A stretch of 64,000 nucleotides of DNA, from positions 186,001-250,000 of the forward strand of contig JAIVFH010000036.1 in the NCBI GenBank assembly GCA_025765595.1, in the 5' to 3' direction. A program made the position numbers and the translations under genes. Positions 33,634 through 48,400 of this stretch are shown here, piece after piece. The notes beneath the pieces were generated by a model. It was not told where the DNA came from. It was given only the letters and a program-made list of their open reading frames with translations, and made no database searches. Source of the DNA: Obelidium mucronatum (lineage: Eukaryota > Chytridiomycota > Chytridiomycetes > Chytridiales > Chytriomycetaceae). Numbering within the stretch: the first letter of the stretch is position 1; each line of letters opens with the position of its first letter.

Positions 33634-36600
33634 TCAATATCCAGCATTCTTTCGGTCCGCGCGTTTTTGATACTTGGCGCCTTCCGGCTTGGGTTTTGGC
33701 CCATCAGGAGATAAACCAGGACCAGTACCAAAAGTCAACATCCCTCCAGTAAACGCTGATGACCCACTACTGGAAAAATCCGGCAGCACTGATGATGCAC
33801 CAAATGGATTCTTTGATGTTGCCAAGTCACTAAACAAACTTGACTGCTTGTTAGACGCTAGCCCCCCAAACAACGAGGTGTTTCCAGGAGGAGGCGTACT
33901 CATTGCAGTGGATGACGAGATTGGTTTCTTGGGGGTATTATCAGAGTTCCATCCTCCAAATGCACTTGTTGTTGCCCCCGCACCAGTCGTTGTGGAAGAA
34001 GCAGAAGGGCCCAAACGCTCCAATATCGAGTTCTTAGGATTGTTGCTCGCCGTTCCGGATTCGGCTGGTCCCAAGCGGTCCAAAATTGAGCTCCTGGCAG
34101 TGTTGGCTGCGACTTGGGATTTGGGAATAGGTGCGACGAGATCCACAGAGCCTTCAGAATACTCCAAGTTCCTCGATATTTGTTTCGGCAAAGGGGCGGC
34201 ATTGACTGCAGTGAAATTCTCAGCAAAAGTGACAGTATCATCACGAGTTTTGGATAAATAAGCATAAATGTGTTCCGCCAATTCTGAGCGACATGTTTCC
34301 AACTCGGTAGCGTCGTCGTTTCCATTTTGGTTGGCTTCGTCAATGGCTTCGTCAAGTGCCAATAACAGCTGATCAAGCACTGTATACGGAAGCCACTTGA
34401 CATTATGTGAAGGTGTGATTTGATCTCCATACATTGGTAATGCATGATTATTCTGGAATAAAAGGGGTTAATTCCAAAAGTCATCAAAACAATCTGCATT
34501 CTACTCACGTGATCCACCACTTTGTTAGCAAAAGCACAAGCTTGCTTCACCAAACCGTGGTGAAGGTAAATCCGAATTAAATCTTCTGATCTCTCAACCT
34601 GTGTCCCATTTTAAAAAAAAAGGATTCATTAAGGTCTATAAAATAAAAAAAATCAAGAAAACTCACCAAAAACCCATCAATCAACCAGGCTGGCAACTTG
34701 GTCTCCGGGTTTCTTTCCAACGCTCCATCTGCAATAGCTCTTCTATAAGACGAAACAGATTTCCCTTGTCCATCCAATCGAAGCTTCAATGCTCTCCATG
34801 CATTTTCAGAATTTGTCCCTTCCCATTCTACCGGAGCATCTTCAATAACAGAAACAACACGTTCGTCATCCTCAACTCCTTGTTGATCTTCAGCAAGCTT
34901 GGCACAGTGCGCGCCAAATCCTGCGAAAATTTCGTCCAATGGAATCTCATATGCCTTGGCCAGTTGCAGGGCTGGATCAAACTGGGCTTCCTGAATCAAC
35001 AATGAAACGGCAATATCAACATCAGGTAGCCCCGCCGAGGTAGACAGCTCATGGTATCTGTGTGCGAGGTTCAACTTTGCCATTGTCAGAATGTACTCTT
35101 TTCGGATTTCCCCAACGTCTACTATTTCTTGCTCTTTGGATCCTCGGGAAACTCCCCCTGATTCAGTCACAAAAAAATTTATAATTAGCCAACTTCAACT
35201 TTAAAAAAGAGTTTTGTTGTTGGGAGGGTTACCTGTAGTTCCATATTCGGGTTCGTTTGCAACAGGGAAAATTTTTCTCCTTTTTTTCTGAGAACCAAAC
35301 GTGAGAAAATTTGACAAAATAAAACAACAAGTACTACACACCTGCCCCAACACTCTCTCGTTTCCAACTTTATACAAAAGCCACTGATAATCCACATTGA
35401 CCAGAGATAAAGAGTTGATGGCGGCCAAATACGCCCTGGCTTGTTCAGTAACCACGCTCACAAGTGAGGCACCACCAATGTCTAAAGACGAAACTGAATT
35501 CAATCTTCGAGCATAGTCGTACATTATAGCCGAAGCTGGCAGATACAAAAAATAGTTGAGCTTTAGTCCCCGAAATTAAAGAAGAAAAAAAGAAGGGAAA
35601 AATTTCGATTATTACCGTTTCGATTATCACCATGATAAGTGTAATATGCATACAATATCTGATGATAATTTGGTTCATCCTTGTCAAGCGGAGCGACCCT
35701 CCTGGCTTTTGCTTGAAATAGCAAACTCTCTTCGACTTCGGATTGAAGATTCCCAAAAGTATAACGACAGCACAAGTCATCGATTTTATGAGCCTGGCAA
35801 AGAGAATTCACAAAGCTTCGAATACAGATTCGTTTCCTGAAAAAAAAGACAAACTCAACAATCCAAAACCAACAAATAAAACCGCCTACATTTCCAAATC
35901 TGTGTTTTCGTTTAAAAACAGGTACGCCGATTCAAAGGCTTTCGCATCCAGCGAATGCGAAAACATTGTTTTCCACAAGTCCTGGCTGAGCTTCTTCGTT
36001 TCAATAGTCTGTTCCCATATTTGATTAAAACAAGAAAGCCGAAGAAATAAAAAAAACCAACATCTGTTTCCTGAATAGATTCAAGCGCCAACTTGGCAAA
36101 CACTGCAACATGTTTATGAGCCCGCTCTTCTTCAAACAATGCAATCACATGACGATAGTATTGCAAAGCTCCACCAACAATAATGGCATCATCTAAGAGA
36201 AGTTTCCAATCGCTTTCCATTACCCGACCAAGACCTAAGAAACAATTTTAACAAACAAAATACGTAAAAAAAAAGCAGACTGATTACCTCCGATAAAGCC
36301 CTCCCCAGCCTTCTTGAGAGCAACTTCAGCCCCATCCCAATCTCCCGCCTTTAATCTCACATATCCATCCAAGTAATTCAGACAATAGGTATCCTTGGGG
36401 TAAAAGTTCAACAATTCCAAAGCCGTACTAGAATAACCAAATGCAGCAAAAGTTTTGCAAGAGGCCACGAGAGCCCTCGAAACCATCAAATTTGCAAAAG
36501 GGGAACGAGCAGAAGCCCCCTTTACAGTTGAAGAGTCGCGCTGGAAAAGCCCCAGATTTTGAGCGATGAGGAAAGCATCCTTGATAAGGAACGCAGACTT

Positions 36601-39600
36601 GGATTCAACAGATTCAATTTGTTGACGCTGTGTTGATGGTTTTGGAACAACCAGTTTGGTTGTGCTTTCACCAAACACGTTCCGCAAGAACAAGGAAAGT
36701 GGAACAAGGTGAGACACAGTCTGTCAAGATAAAACACATTGATTAGGAGACCACAACTTTACAAACTAAAAAAAGAAATAAGACTCACATGATGATCTCC
36801 TTCAATCTCCATCACATCGTCACCACCGACCACAGCACTAGAAACCCAATCTTTCACAATCACAGTCGCTTTGGCAACATGGCTAAGGACAAGACAAGAT
36901 TGGTATATCCCCAGGCATCGTGTAATCAGCCGCTTGCTCACGACCTTTTCCAACGCCCCCACTTTACCAACACAAGCAACAACAACCAGCAGGTCTTCAA
37001 TCACACTTCTTCTCGCTTCACTCACTTCTTGAACCGTCTTCACAAACAGAGAATCAACCAACTCATCGCCATTCTTACCACGACGACGACGTTTTCCCAA
37101 ACCATCCAAATCTTTGCCTTTCTTGGCTAAAGCATGGGTAATCGAGGCGGAATCCTCTTCAGCAGCAGAATTTCCTTCAACTTCAAAACACCTCAACACA
37201 GCCTCCACGAATTCTCCAAAATCCATCTCAATCGTCTTCACAGCAGCAGCAACAACATTGGCGCCTTCTTTGGCATTTAGTCCACTGTTTAAATACTTGT
37301 CAACCAATGGACCAACAAGATTATCAGGAACACTTCCTCGAATGGGTTGCCCTACAAACTTTTCCCTCAACGCATCCAAGAACTGGCGTTTCTCCGACTT
37401 TGCAAACATACTACTACTAGCAGCAGGAGTATTCGTCTTAAAGAGATTGACAAGAGTGAGGTATTTTGACAGAGCACCTCTGAACTTGGTATCCCTCAGA
37501 CACTGCAGCTGACTGCCACCACCTCTTGCAAAGTAAGGTTCTGGAACAAGGTCCAAACCAACAAACAAACTCGCTGAAAAATGAATCACTTCAACGGGGT
37601 CGCATGGTCGGACAGTTCCTTGTTGTCCCCGACGATGAATCAGTAGTGACGGACAAGAATCTTCGGTCGTGGTGTTGAGATAGAGGCCACTGGGAACTCT
37701 CTCGAGATTATCCAATTCACAACAGGTTTGCAAGAAACGAACCCATCTGTCAGTTACGATTTGCTTCTTATCCACAACAAGACTCGTTGCATTTGTGCCT
37801 GGGGACGGCAAGTACTTTGAGAGCAATGTAACGACAGATGATTTGAGCTGTTGAATCTCGACTTGGCTTGTCACCAACAGCTCGCCAGTTGCGCTTTTTT
37901 TCTGACAGAGCTCACGGAAATCTTTGGCAGGGTCATGAAATTGATTCTCTCGTCGGATGCTTTCGGTAAAAGCCTCCACAGCAAGAGTGATGGTCCTCAA
38001 GCTAAAATAGCTACAATCAAAAATAAAATCTGCATAAACAGACTCGGAAGACCTAGTTCTCAGCAAAAACTGCAGATCGGGAATAGTTGATTTCGATGCA
38101 CTGGCGGCTGGAAATAAGATTGCATGTGCCCATCGATCTCCTAGTACACTGAGGGTTTGGTTTTTTGAGGGACGCACTCGTAATCCAGCTCCATCTTCTG
38201 CTGCACCAATTTCGACATCACCAAAGTAAACAACAGATTCGAATCCAGATGCCAGAGGATTGGAAGACGACACAACCATCCAAATTTGAAACAACTCAAC
38301 ATCTATTGTTCCTTCTAGCTGATTATCGTCGTCTTCAATAGCAACACTGCCACGAACGTCTAGATTCGTGCGGGAAAGGGCTGTATTTTGAATAGCCGTT
38401 ACATCAAACTGTTTCATAGTGCTACTAGGTGTCCATTGAGAGGGTCCACGTTTGCTTCCCAACAAGTGGATTTGGCGAAAATTCCCTGAAGCGTTAATGT
38501 CGCCCTCAAATATAATGAACTCAGGGACTTCATCTGATTGGTTTTCGTTGGTGCTGTAGACAGCTACTTTGAACTGGCAAAACGTGCCCCCCAAAGGATC
38601 CGGAAGAGTCTTCACACCAAAAACTCGCATATAGTTGCACATGGTCACAGTTGGATCAAGGTCTGGTAATAACTCATCGTCATCATTTTCATTGGCAGCA
38701 TTGGTTGATGAAGGGATGGTGGAAGACCCGATTCCAAACGAGCTGAAACTGGAAGCGATGGTGCTAACATTAGGATTGCCAGGCGTGCGAGGGTTTCCCG
38801 AAGTTGCTGCAATTGTTTTGATGTGGCGACAACCAATGAGATCATAGACGCGAATGTTTCGGTCTCTGCAGTAGGCTAGAATAAATATTCCGTCGTTATG
38901 TTCGACCGAAGCCAATGACACGGGTTGAGCTTTTGGGTTGAAGGCAAGTTCAGGTTGTGGTTGTGATTGCGACGGAGTTGATGCAGCAGTGGACCAGCCA
39001 GGCAAGTACTTGAGGGGGGTGGCAAAAAACGAGGCCTGAAACAGCGGCTTTTGTTCTTCAGCGGCAAACTCGAGCTCGCGGTATTCTAAGAGTTGTTGTT
39101 GTTGTTGTTGATGATGTTGTTAGAAACGCGAAACAGGCAAAGCGACAACGCACCGCCCAGGCGACAGTCGACAACGACAATGGCGCCGTCGTCGCAGCCA
39201 ACGACGGCTGTGTCCAAGTCCGGAAACAGCGCCGTTGTCGCGCGGCGGTCGCGGCCGTCGAGTGCTTTGATGCGGTGCACGGCGGCGTGCGCGCGCGCGA
39301 GCGGCGGCGGCGACGCAGCGCCTGCCAAGCCCGCGCCCGCCAAGAGCGCCCAGCGGCGCGGGTCCCGCGGCAGCGCCAGCTGCACCAGCGCGCCGCGGCA
39401 CACAAGCAGCACCACGACGCCGGCGCCGTCGCCGCTGTTCGCCACGAGCGGCGCGCCGACCACGCCGCCGCCGCCAAGCGCCACGTGCAGCTCGCACTCG
39501 CCGGCGCGCAGCGTCAGCACGCGCTGGCGGACGACGCGCCACGTCAGCGCAAGTCCGGGCGCGTCCAGCCGCAGCGTCCCGCCGATGCACGAATCCGCGT

Positions 39601-39700
39601 AGTCCACGCCGTCGTCGCTGCCCGGAACGTCCACCGAGTACGTGTGCGAATTCACCCGGGACGACGTTGCTGCCGTCGATGTCTCGCGAAGGAGAAACAT
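33634..39700 (-). CDS. NUP160: Scaffold nucleoporin NUP160 (fungal Nup120) with FG-like tail
   Basis: Eleven exons (39700-39154, 39085-36789, 36720-36288, 36234-36062, 36008-35890, 35836-35616, 35535-35342, 35287-35233, 35157-34667, 34598-34509, 34452-33634) join in phase to 1812 aa; human NUP160 is about 1436. The N-terminal part reads like a beta-propeller, the rest like alpha-helical repeats. Diagnostic stretches are DEPNYHQILYAYYTYHGDNR, PAWLIDGFL followed by EDLIRIYLHHGLVKQA, and VKWLPYTVLDQLLLALDEA, all in NUP160 order. It is a Y-complex subunit of the nuclear pore ring. About 200 extra C-terminal residues carry AFGG, LFGG, PFGA and TFGT plus two SIL-RLGP units, which is odd for a scaffold subunit. 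Exon 1 is GC-rich. Confidence 0.87.
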
Positions 39701-39733
39701 GCTTTTTTTTTCTTTTATTTTATTTTTCGCCAG

Positions 39734-40881
39734 TCAAGACCGCACATATTCTACAAATTCATCAAGAAGAACTGGCCAAGCGCTGTTGTCTTCATAGTTG
39801 CTGAGATCTGCCCGTACGTTCATGCAAAAGTCAAAGAAACTCATCCACTGATCCTTGTTGATAACCTTGACGCTGCCAAGTCCGCCCTCTTCATCATCCA
39901 GATATCCAATGAATTCATCAACGTGATTATAAGTCTTTTTATCTGTCAACATCAGTTTCCATAGACCTTTTGCTGTGTTTTTTTGTTTTTGTTTTTTTGG
40001 AATGAGTTTCAAGCTTCTGATCTGTAAAACAACTCACCCATCTGAAAAAAAAAAAAAACCATAATCCCACGCGTAAGTAAAAAGAAAATTACAGTCAAAT
40101 TGATGAATCGACATTAAACCGAAACACGGAAAAAAAGAATGCTTACATCCACGCTAATATACTTTTGTTCTCGTTGTTCCTTTCCAAACCCAAACGCCCA
40201 TTTGTACATTTCCTTCAATTCCACCACGTTTACAAATACTTGCTCCAGCACGCTAAATTTTGCCTTAAGTTTATCATTCGAGTCCACGCTGGATAATTAG
40301 CTTGGTTTTAGTATCGACTAAAAAAATCATTAAAAAGCCACAACTCACTCCAACAGCTGCATGCCATTCATCCATTCTCCACGAGTAAAAACCCCCATTT
40401 GCTGAGCTCCCAACTTGTAAGCCAATGCCAGAACCAGTTGCTACAAAACTTGTAATTTCAGGCAAGCCAAAGTCAATGAAACTCAAAGACTTACGCTGTC
40501 AGGAGTGAGGCCAAGATCAGTACACAAACGCTCGATTCCATCAATTCCTACTTCGTCTTCATCTTCTTCATTATCCTCGCCTTGGCTCTTGTACTCCTTG
40601 TACCAGTTCTCGCACACCAACGCATTAAACTTTGCACGAGCAGCTGCTTCCGCCGCAACAGTTTTGCCACCCACTTCTTTTGGCTTCGAACTTGCTGTGT
40701 TTCGTTTTTTGGTTTCTTTGGTGACAGGCGGTGAATTGTCTGCTGATGTCGACGCAGGTGTCGCAGCTGATTTGTTGTTATTGCTGCTGCTTCGAGTGCG
40801 TTTGGTTCCTGTTGCTTGTGTTGCTGGTTCCGTTGGTTCTGCAGGCGCAGCTTTCGCTGTCCGAGTCTTGCGCGGGGGCAT
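39734..40881 (-). CDS. DCN1: DCN1-like cullin neddylation factor
   Basis: Five exons (40881-40495, 40440-40349, 40288-40147, 40041-40038, 39972-39734) give 287 aa. A basic, Ala/Thr-rich N-terminus is followed by the potentiating-neddylation domain: NALVCENWYKEYK, LCTDLGLTPDSQLVLALAYK, RGEWMNGMQLL, ISVDMAKGLWKLML, and the signature ending DLSNYEDNSAWPVLLDEFVE. Dcn1 is an E3 that helps Ubc12 attach Nedd8 to cullins and so turns on SCF ligases, the partners of CDC34 found at 14221-15406. Exon 4 is only 4 nt (ATGG); including it restores the frame and gives an ungapped family match (DMAKGLW against EMAIAYW). An 18-residue longer alternative exon 5 is possible but inserts KKQKQK-type residues in mid-domain. 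Confidence 0.9.
40038..40041 (-). other. Four-nucleotide microexon of DCN1
   Basis: On the minus strand the four bases ATGG are bounded by a long T tract ending in CAG and by the strong donor GTGAGT. Exon 3 ends in phase 0 and exon 5 begins with CA, so ATG plus G|CA gives Met-Ala, exactly the residues expected in this place of the Dcn1 domain. Skipping it makes a stop codon a few codons on. Confidence 0.75.
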
Positions 40882-40970
40882 CCGTTACAAAAAATAAAAT
40901 GTAAAAATTAAATTTGCACATGAGAATAAAAAGAAATGATGTTCTCTTTCTTTTTAAATTCTTTAAAATG

Positions 40971-42584
40971 TTACTCGTGATACGCTGGCGGGGCGAGATC
41001 AGATCCAGCTACTGTGGGACCTGGTGCTACCGCCGCAACACTCTCGCCCGTTGTTTGCAACGCGGATTTCAAGGCGTCGAGCCCACTTGAAAATCGAACT
41101 TGTCTTCCAATCAAGTTAATTTCCAATATACTAATTAATACAGATGGCGCCAGCGACATCAAAACTTGTCCATCGATTTCATGCTCTATGCCAAGTCGAT
41201 AGTAAAAAACGAGAGTATCACAACAGCTCAAACTATCTCACTTACCATGCATCAATCTTTCTGCAGTATCATCTCCACCATGCTTCTTTACCCATTTTAC
41301 AGACTCCTCAATCGACCATGCCGATGGAACCAAGCTCAGCTTGAGTTCATTCAACACCTCAATAACTTGATCGCGACTTGCAATCGTCGATACTTGCCCG
41401 GAAATTGGACTATTCTTTATCGCTTTTGTCTCTTCGGTCTTTGTCTTTACGCTAATGCCGGTAGCAGCAGCATCAGCCACACTTTCTTGAGGAATAGCAG
41501 CAACGATCGCGATAGCTTGCTCCATGTTCGCAAACAAACCGCTTCCTCCTCCTTGGTGCCGGCTATCATCTGTCGACTTCACGTCCCTCGATTCAGTTTC
41601 AGCCGCATTCATCTCTTCAACACCCACCACAGTCGAATCCACATCCACCACCACAAGTTCTCTCACAGCTGAAACGGAGCCTTGAACGACAGTTCCATGA
41701 CGACTCATTGGGGTTTCTGAACGCGACCCCGCAGACGAGATCCTCGCCATAAAAGACCCATACCTGGACACCTCCCGCTGCGGCAACGAAGCATTTGAGC
41801 CCAGTTGAGAAGATGACAAGGAGGGCCGGGGCATGCCATCGACTTCAACATCATCTCTTTTTTGACGCCGCTTCTTGCGACTCCACAGAAACCCAACACA
41901 CCCCACCCCAAACAGAACAACAACACCCAACACAACACCAACAATAACTCCCACACTCGGACCACCACCACTTTTTTTTCCAGGCCCTTCCACCACAGCT
42001 ACCCCCGTTGGTTGTCCGCCGTTTCCCCCAACCGTCGTTGCAACAGAAACAGCAACAGTTTCAAACCTTCGCACCTGAATAAACAACTCATTCCCTACAT
42101 TCCGCACACATTCTGAAGGTTGCTGCCCTGCGGCACTCAACGGCCCATACACAAACTGTTCTTTCCGTCTCAGACACGCTGCATCTGAAAACCGGGAGTT
42201 CAGAACCTGTTTCCCATCTGCACTGACTGTCAGCATGTACGCTTCGAATGACGCATCACCGTTCGTGTAACTAGACACAATACATGTGTCAAGCTTGTAA
42301 TGCGTCGTGTGATCGCTGGTTTTGCAGGCAGAATCTTTGTAAAAGTCGATGCCGATGATGGAGGCAGTGTTGCTGTTGTTGCTGGGCGAGATTGCTTGTG
42401 ATGTAAAGAGTGTGAGGTTGGTGGTTTGGCTTGATGGCGGGCAGAGAGTGTTGTGGCGCCCGTATTCGTCAATGCTGCAGGAGAGGGATGGGATACATGG
42501 GGTTGCTGAAGGAGTGTATACGAGAACTGCTGTGTTTGTACATGAGGAGTCGCTGAATCTTGAGTCAATCGTGTAAGAGGTCAT
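40971..42584 (-). CDS. Single-pass membrane protein with C-terminal SAM domain
   Basis: Two exons (42584-41246, 41185-40971) give 517 aa. The first ~215 residues are Cys-bearing and Ser/Thr-rich, suited to the outside; a Gly-rich spacer leads to one strong membrane segment (VGVIVGVVLGVVVLFGVGCV), stopped by WSRKKRRQKR. The inner part is Ser-rich and ends in a SAM domain formed across the splice: WSIEESVKWVKKHGGDDTA, then IDGQVLMSLAPSVLIS and GRQVRFSSGLDAL. SAM domains polymerise or bind other SAM proteins, so this may be a receptor-like or scaffold protein. No cleavable signal peptide is seen at MTSYTIDSRF, so the membrane segment itself may act as the signal. The ligand is unknown. Confidence 0.75.
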
Positions 42585-42714
42585 TGCGGATCACAAGATC
42601 TTCCAATTTTTATTTGATTTTTTTTTTTTTTTTTGCTATCACGTCAACAAGGAAACTTCCTCCTTCAAACCTTTGGTGTCTCTGAATTCTCCATCCTCGG
42701 CTTCCCTCCGCGCG

Positions 42715-45354
<2,640 letters not shown>

Positions 45355-45415
45355 GCTTTGTTTTGAAGAAAAATTTTAATCCATTTTTATTAGATAAAAA
45401 GGCCATCACACCCCC

Positions 45416-48400
45416 TTATTCTTCATTCAAAACATTTGCCTTCTTTGCAATAGCATCGGCCTTTTCAACATATGGTGCCAAAAACTCAACAAACGCAAAC
45501 TGCGAAGGCGCTGTTCCATACGTGTACATAAACTTGGACGCCAAGTAGCAACCAAAAATCGCCTTGACATAAGCTTCAGGAACACGCTTCAACAAAGTAT
45601 CCATTCCCAACTTATCCAACAGAAGCTTGGGGAATGCTTCAGCAAGCACCAATCGTCGAAGTGGTTCATTGTCCCACAGAGTAGTGTTTTGCAGGTCTTC
45701 ATTCAGTTTGACGATTCCAACAGATAGGGTGTCAGACAAGATCGAGCGTGGGATTCCCGTGCGTTCGCCTTCGCGCCAGAGGCATTCGAATTCAAGACGG
45801 GCCGCCTTTTCAATAAATTCTTGAACAGATTGCACATAGGCGGCGTAGAATTCAGGAACGACTCCGTTCTTGACAGTCATGTGTTCAGAGAACTCCTCAT
45901 CGTTGAAGGAAAGAGCAGCAAGCACTTCCAAAGACGAAGAAGTAACACCTCCCTTATTGGCCGAAGCATCCTTGAAGAGAACAACTCCAGCAGCTTCCAA
46001 CTTCAAACGAGCCTCTTGGGTGACAAACAAGTTGGCTCCTTCGACAATGTACTTGAATCGTGGGGTTCCATCGGCCTTGAAGACAGTGTTCACGTTTCCA
46101 ATGTCAATAGACTCTGGACGTCCTCCACATGGGACAAACAAATCCGCCGTAGCCAATGGGTTCAAGTGGAATTCGTTTCTAAACTTGAATCCAGAGTGAA
46201 CAACAGTCCCATCCGGAAGCTTCACATTGTTTTCGTCAATCAAGACACGGAATCCATCCTTGCTCAACTTGGAAGTATCAAAGTGGTTCACCATCTTTCT
46301 GTTGTCAGCAAGACGCGCCAACTCAGCACGGTCAATTCCAACCGGGTCGTAGAGGACTCCAGAACCATCCACAATAGCCATGGTCTTGTCGCTCGAGATT
46401 TTAATCTCATTGGAACCCAAGTCTCCATCGGGTCCACCAGTCTGGAACTTTGTCACGCTCGATTCATCAATCTTGAGCATCTCGTAAATTCCAAGCACGT
46501 ATTGGTGAACAGAGCGAGTGGTCATTCCATACGTATCGTGTGGAATACCACCCATCGACTGTGACTTTCCAGTCGTAAAGGCCTTCCAGAAACTAGCTCC
46601 ACGGTGACGAGCGTGTTGAGAAGCCCAATCCATGTAGTCAGCGGTACCCTCATCCGGTCCAAAGAAGAGGATTTCTGGCTTCCCGTACTTGTCCACGATT
46701 CTGTCCTTGATTCCTGGAGTGGAACCGGGGATCACCAAATCCAGAATCGCGTCCACGTATTTCTCGAACGCGAATTTGGGGTTCCCTTGTTGGTCTGGGT
46801 TCAACAAGATGGTACCTTTTGATCCGCCTTCGGGGATGTCCTTGTTCTTGCGTTGCTGGGTGTTGGCGAGGCCATAGTTTTCGTCAAACATTCCACGCAG
46901 GTTGATGCTGTACGCTTCTGGGTTTCTTGAAGAAACGATTCTGATACCACCACGTGCAATGTCACGGAATCGGAGGTGGAAGCCGCGGAATTCAGAGCCA
47001 ACGACAAAAAACATTCCAAAGAGGGGTTGTGGATACTCCAACTCTGGCAAGAACTTGGGGTTCATGCGGAACGAGAGAGCGATTTTGGTGGGCTGATAAA
47101 AATTGGTTTTGAGAACGTGCTTGTTGAAGGTCACGTAGGATTCAAAAATCATGAATTCCTGGTTGTTGGCCACGGTTTTACGGATAGTGTCAAGCAGCTC
47201 GCTCTCAGAAAGAACTGGGGTGACTTGAAGACGTTGGTATGACAAACTTGGGCCAAGCGAGTCTTGGCTTGTGTTCACGCGATGGTCTACAGCGAAACCA
47301 ACGTAACAGAGCTTGATGAGTTCAGGATAGTGCTTGATAACTTCCAAAATGTAATCCGAAGTAAATGTATCGGAGCGGAGGCGTTTCTTGAGGCTGGAAA
47401 GAACTTCGCTGTGTGGGTTTGTGGAATCGTAGCTTTCAAGAATCCCCTGGAGAGTCGAGTATTCGCTTCCCAGACGATTGAGAAAATGCTGGGCGAAAAT
47501 CCAACCGACATAGCAATATACAGCTTCCTGAACTGAAAAGGAGAGATAGATTGAATATCCGCTGGAAAGCACAAAAAACCATTGCAAACAACAGCATCTT
47601 ACCAGAAAGCTTTCCTGCCTGAAAGTGGCTTTGAAGAGGTGTCGTCGGTAAACAATACAACAAACTCGCTTCCTTAATAACTTGCTGGATAGAATGTTCC
47701 AAAGGCGGAAGTCCAGCCTTTTCACTTCTATTCAAATAGATGGACAATACAATAACGCCATTCGAGAATTGCTCGATAAACTTTTTGGTTGAATACAGCC
47801 CATAAAAGTGGTACAAATCAGTCAAAGCAGAGAAGTAGCTTTTGGTGGTTCCTTGCTTGTAACCAATAATGAGTCTCTTTTCACGACTGTGGGGGACATC
47901 TTGACATTCAATAACAACACCAGTTCGGACTAGAACTTGTTTGATGACACGCTCATAGGAGCTAAGGGTATTCTCAGTGCTGTTTTCAATGAAATTTGGA
48001 TCCGAGATTTCACGGATCGATAGGGTATCTGGGTCGTTGGTATTATTATTTGTTGTAGAGTCTGGGAATTTGGACCGTTGGACAAAGTAGGACCGCAAGT
48101 GAGTTGAAAAAGACGAAGATTGAACGGCGCTTTGGGATCGATAGCTTTCTAAACGGAAGGATCCGCTGGTATTAGATGGGCAGTCAAAGTACTTTGATTC
48201 GATTCTGTTTTTTTTTTTTTTTTTTTTTTTTTGGCGGCGGGGGGGGGGGGGGGGGGGGGGGGTATTGAGTTATTTTGAAAAAAAGAGGTTTTACAACTTA
48301 CCTCTTTTCATATCCTTGTCCAGACCGAATACCCGGAGTTGAAGTCTGGATGAAAATGCCGCCAGCTTCTGTTTCATGAACAGCATGAAAGTTCAAGAGA

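Noticed and set aside
39058..39964. Overlapping open frames in all directions in the GC-rich start of NUP160
   Set aside because: High GC removes stop codons in every frame. Only the frame continuing NUP160 across a valid splice is kept. The same applies at 20763-21447, 49611-50438 and 55882-56716.
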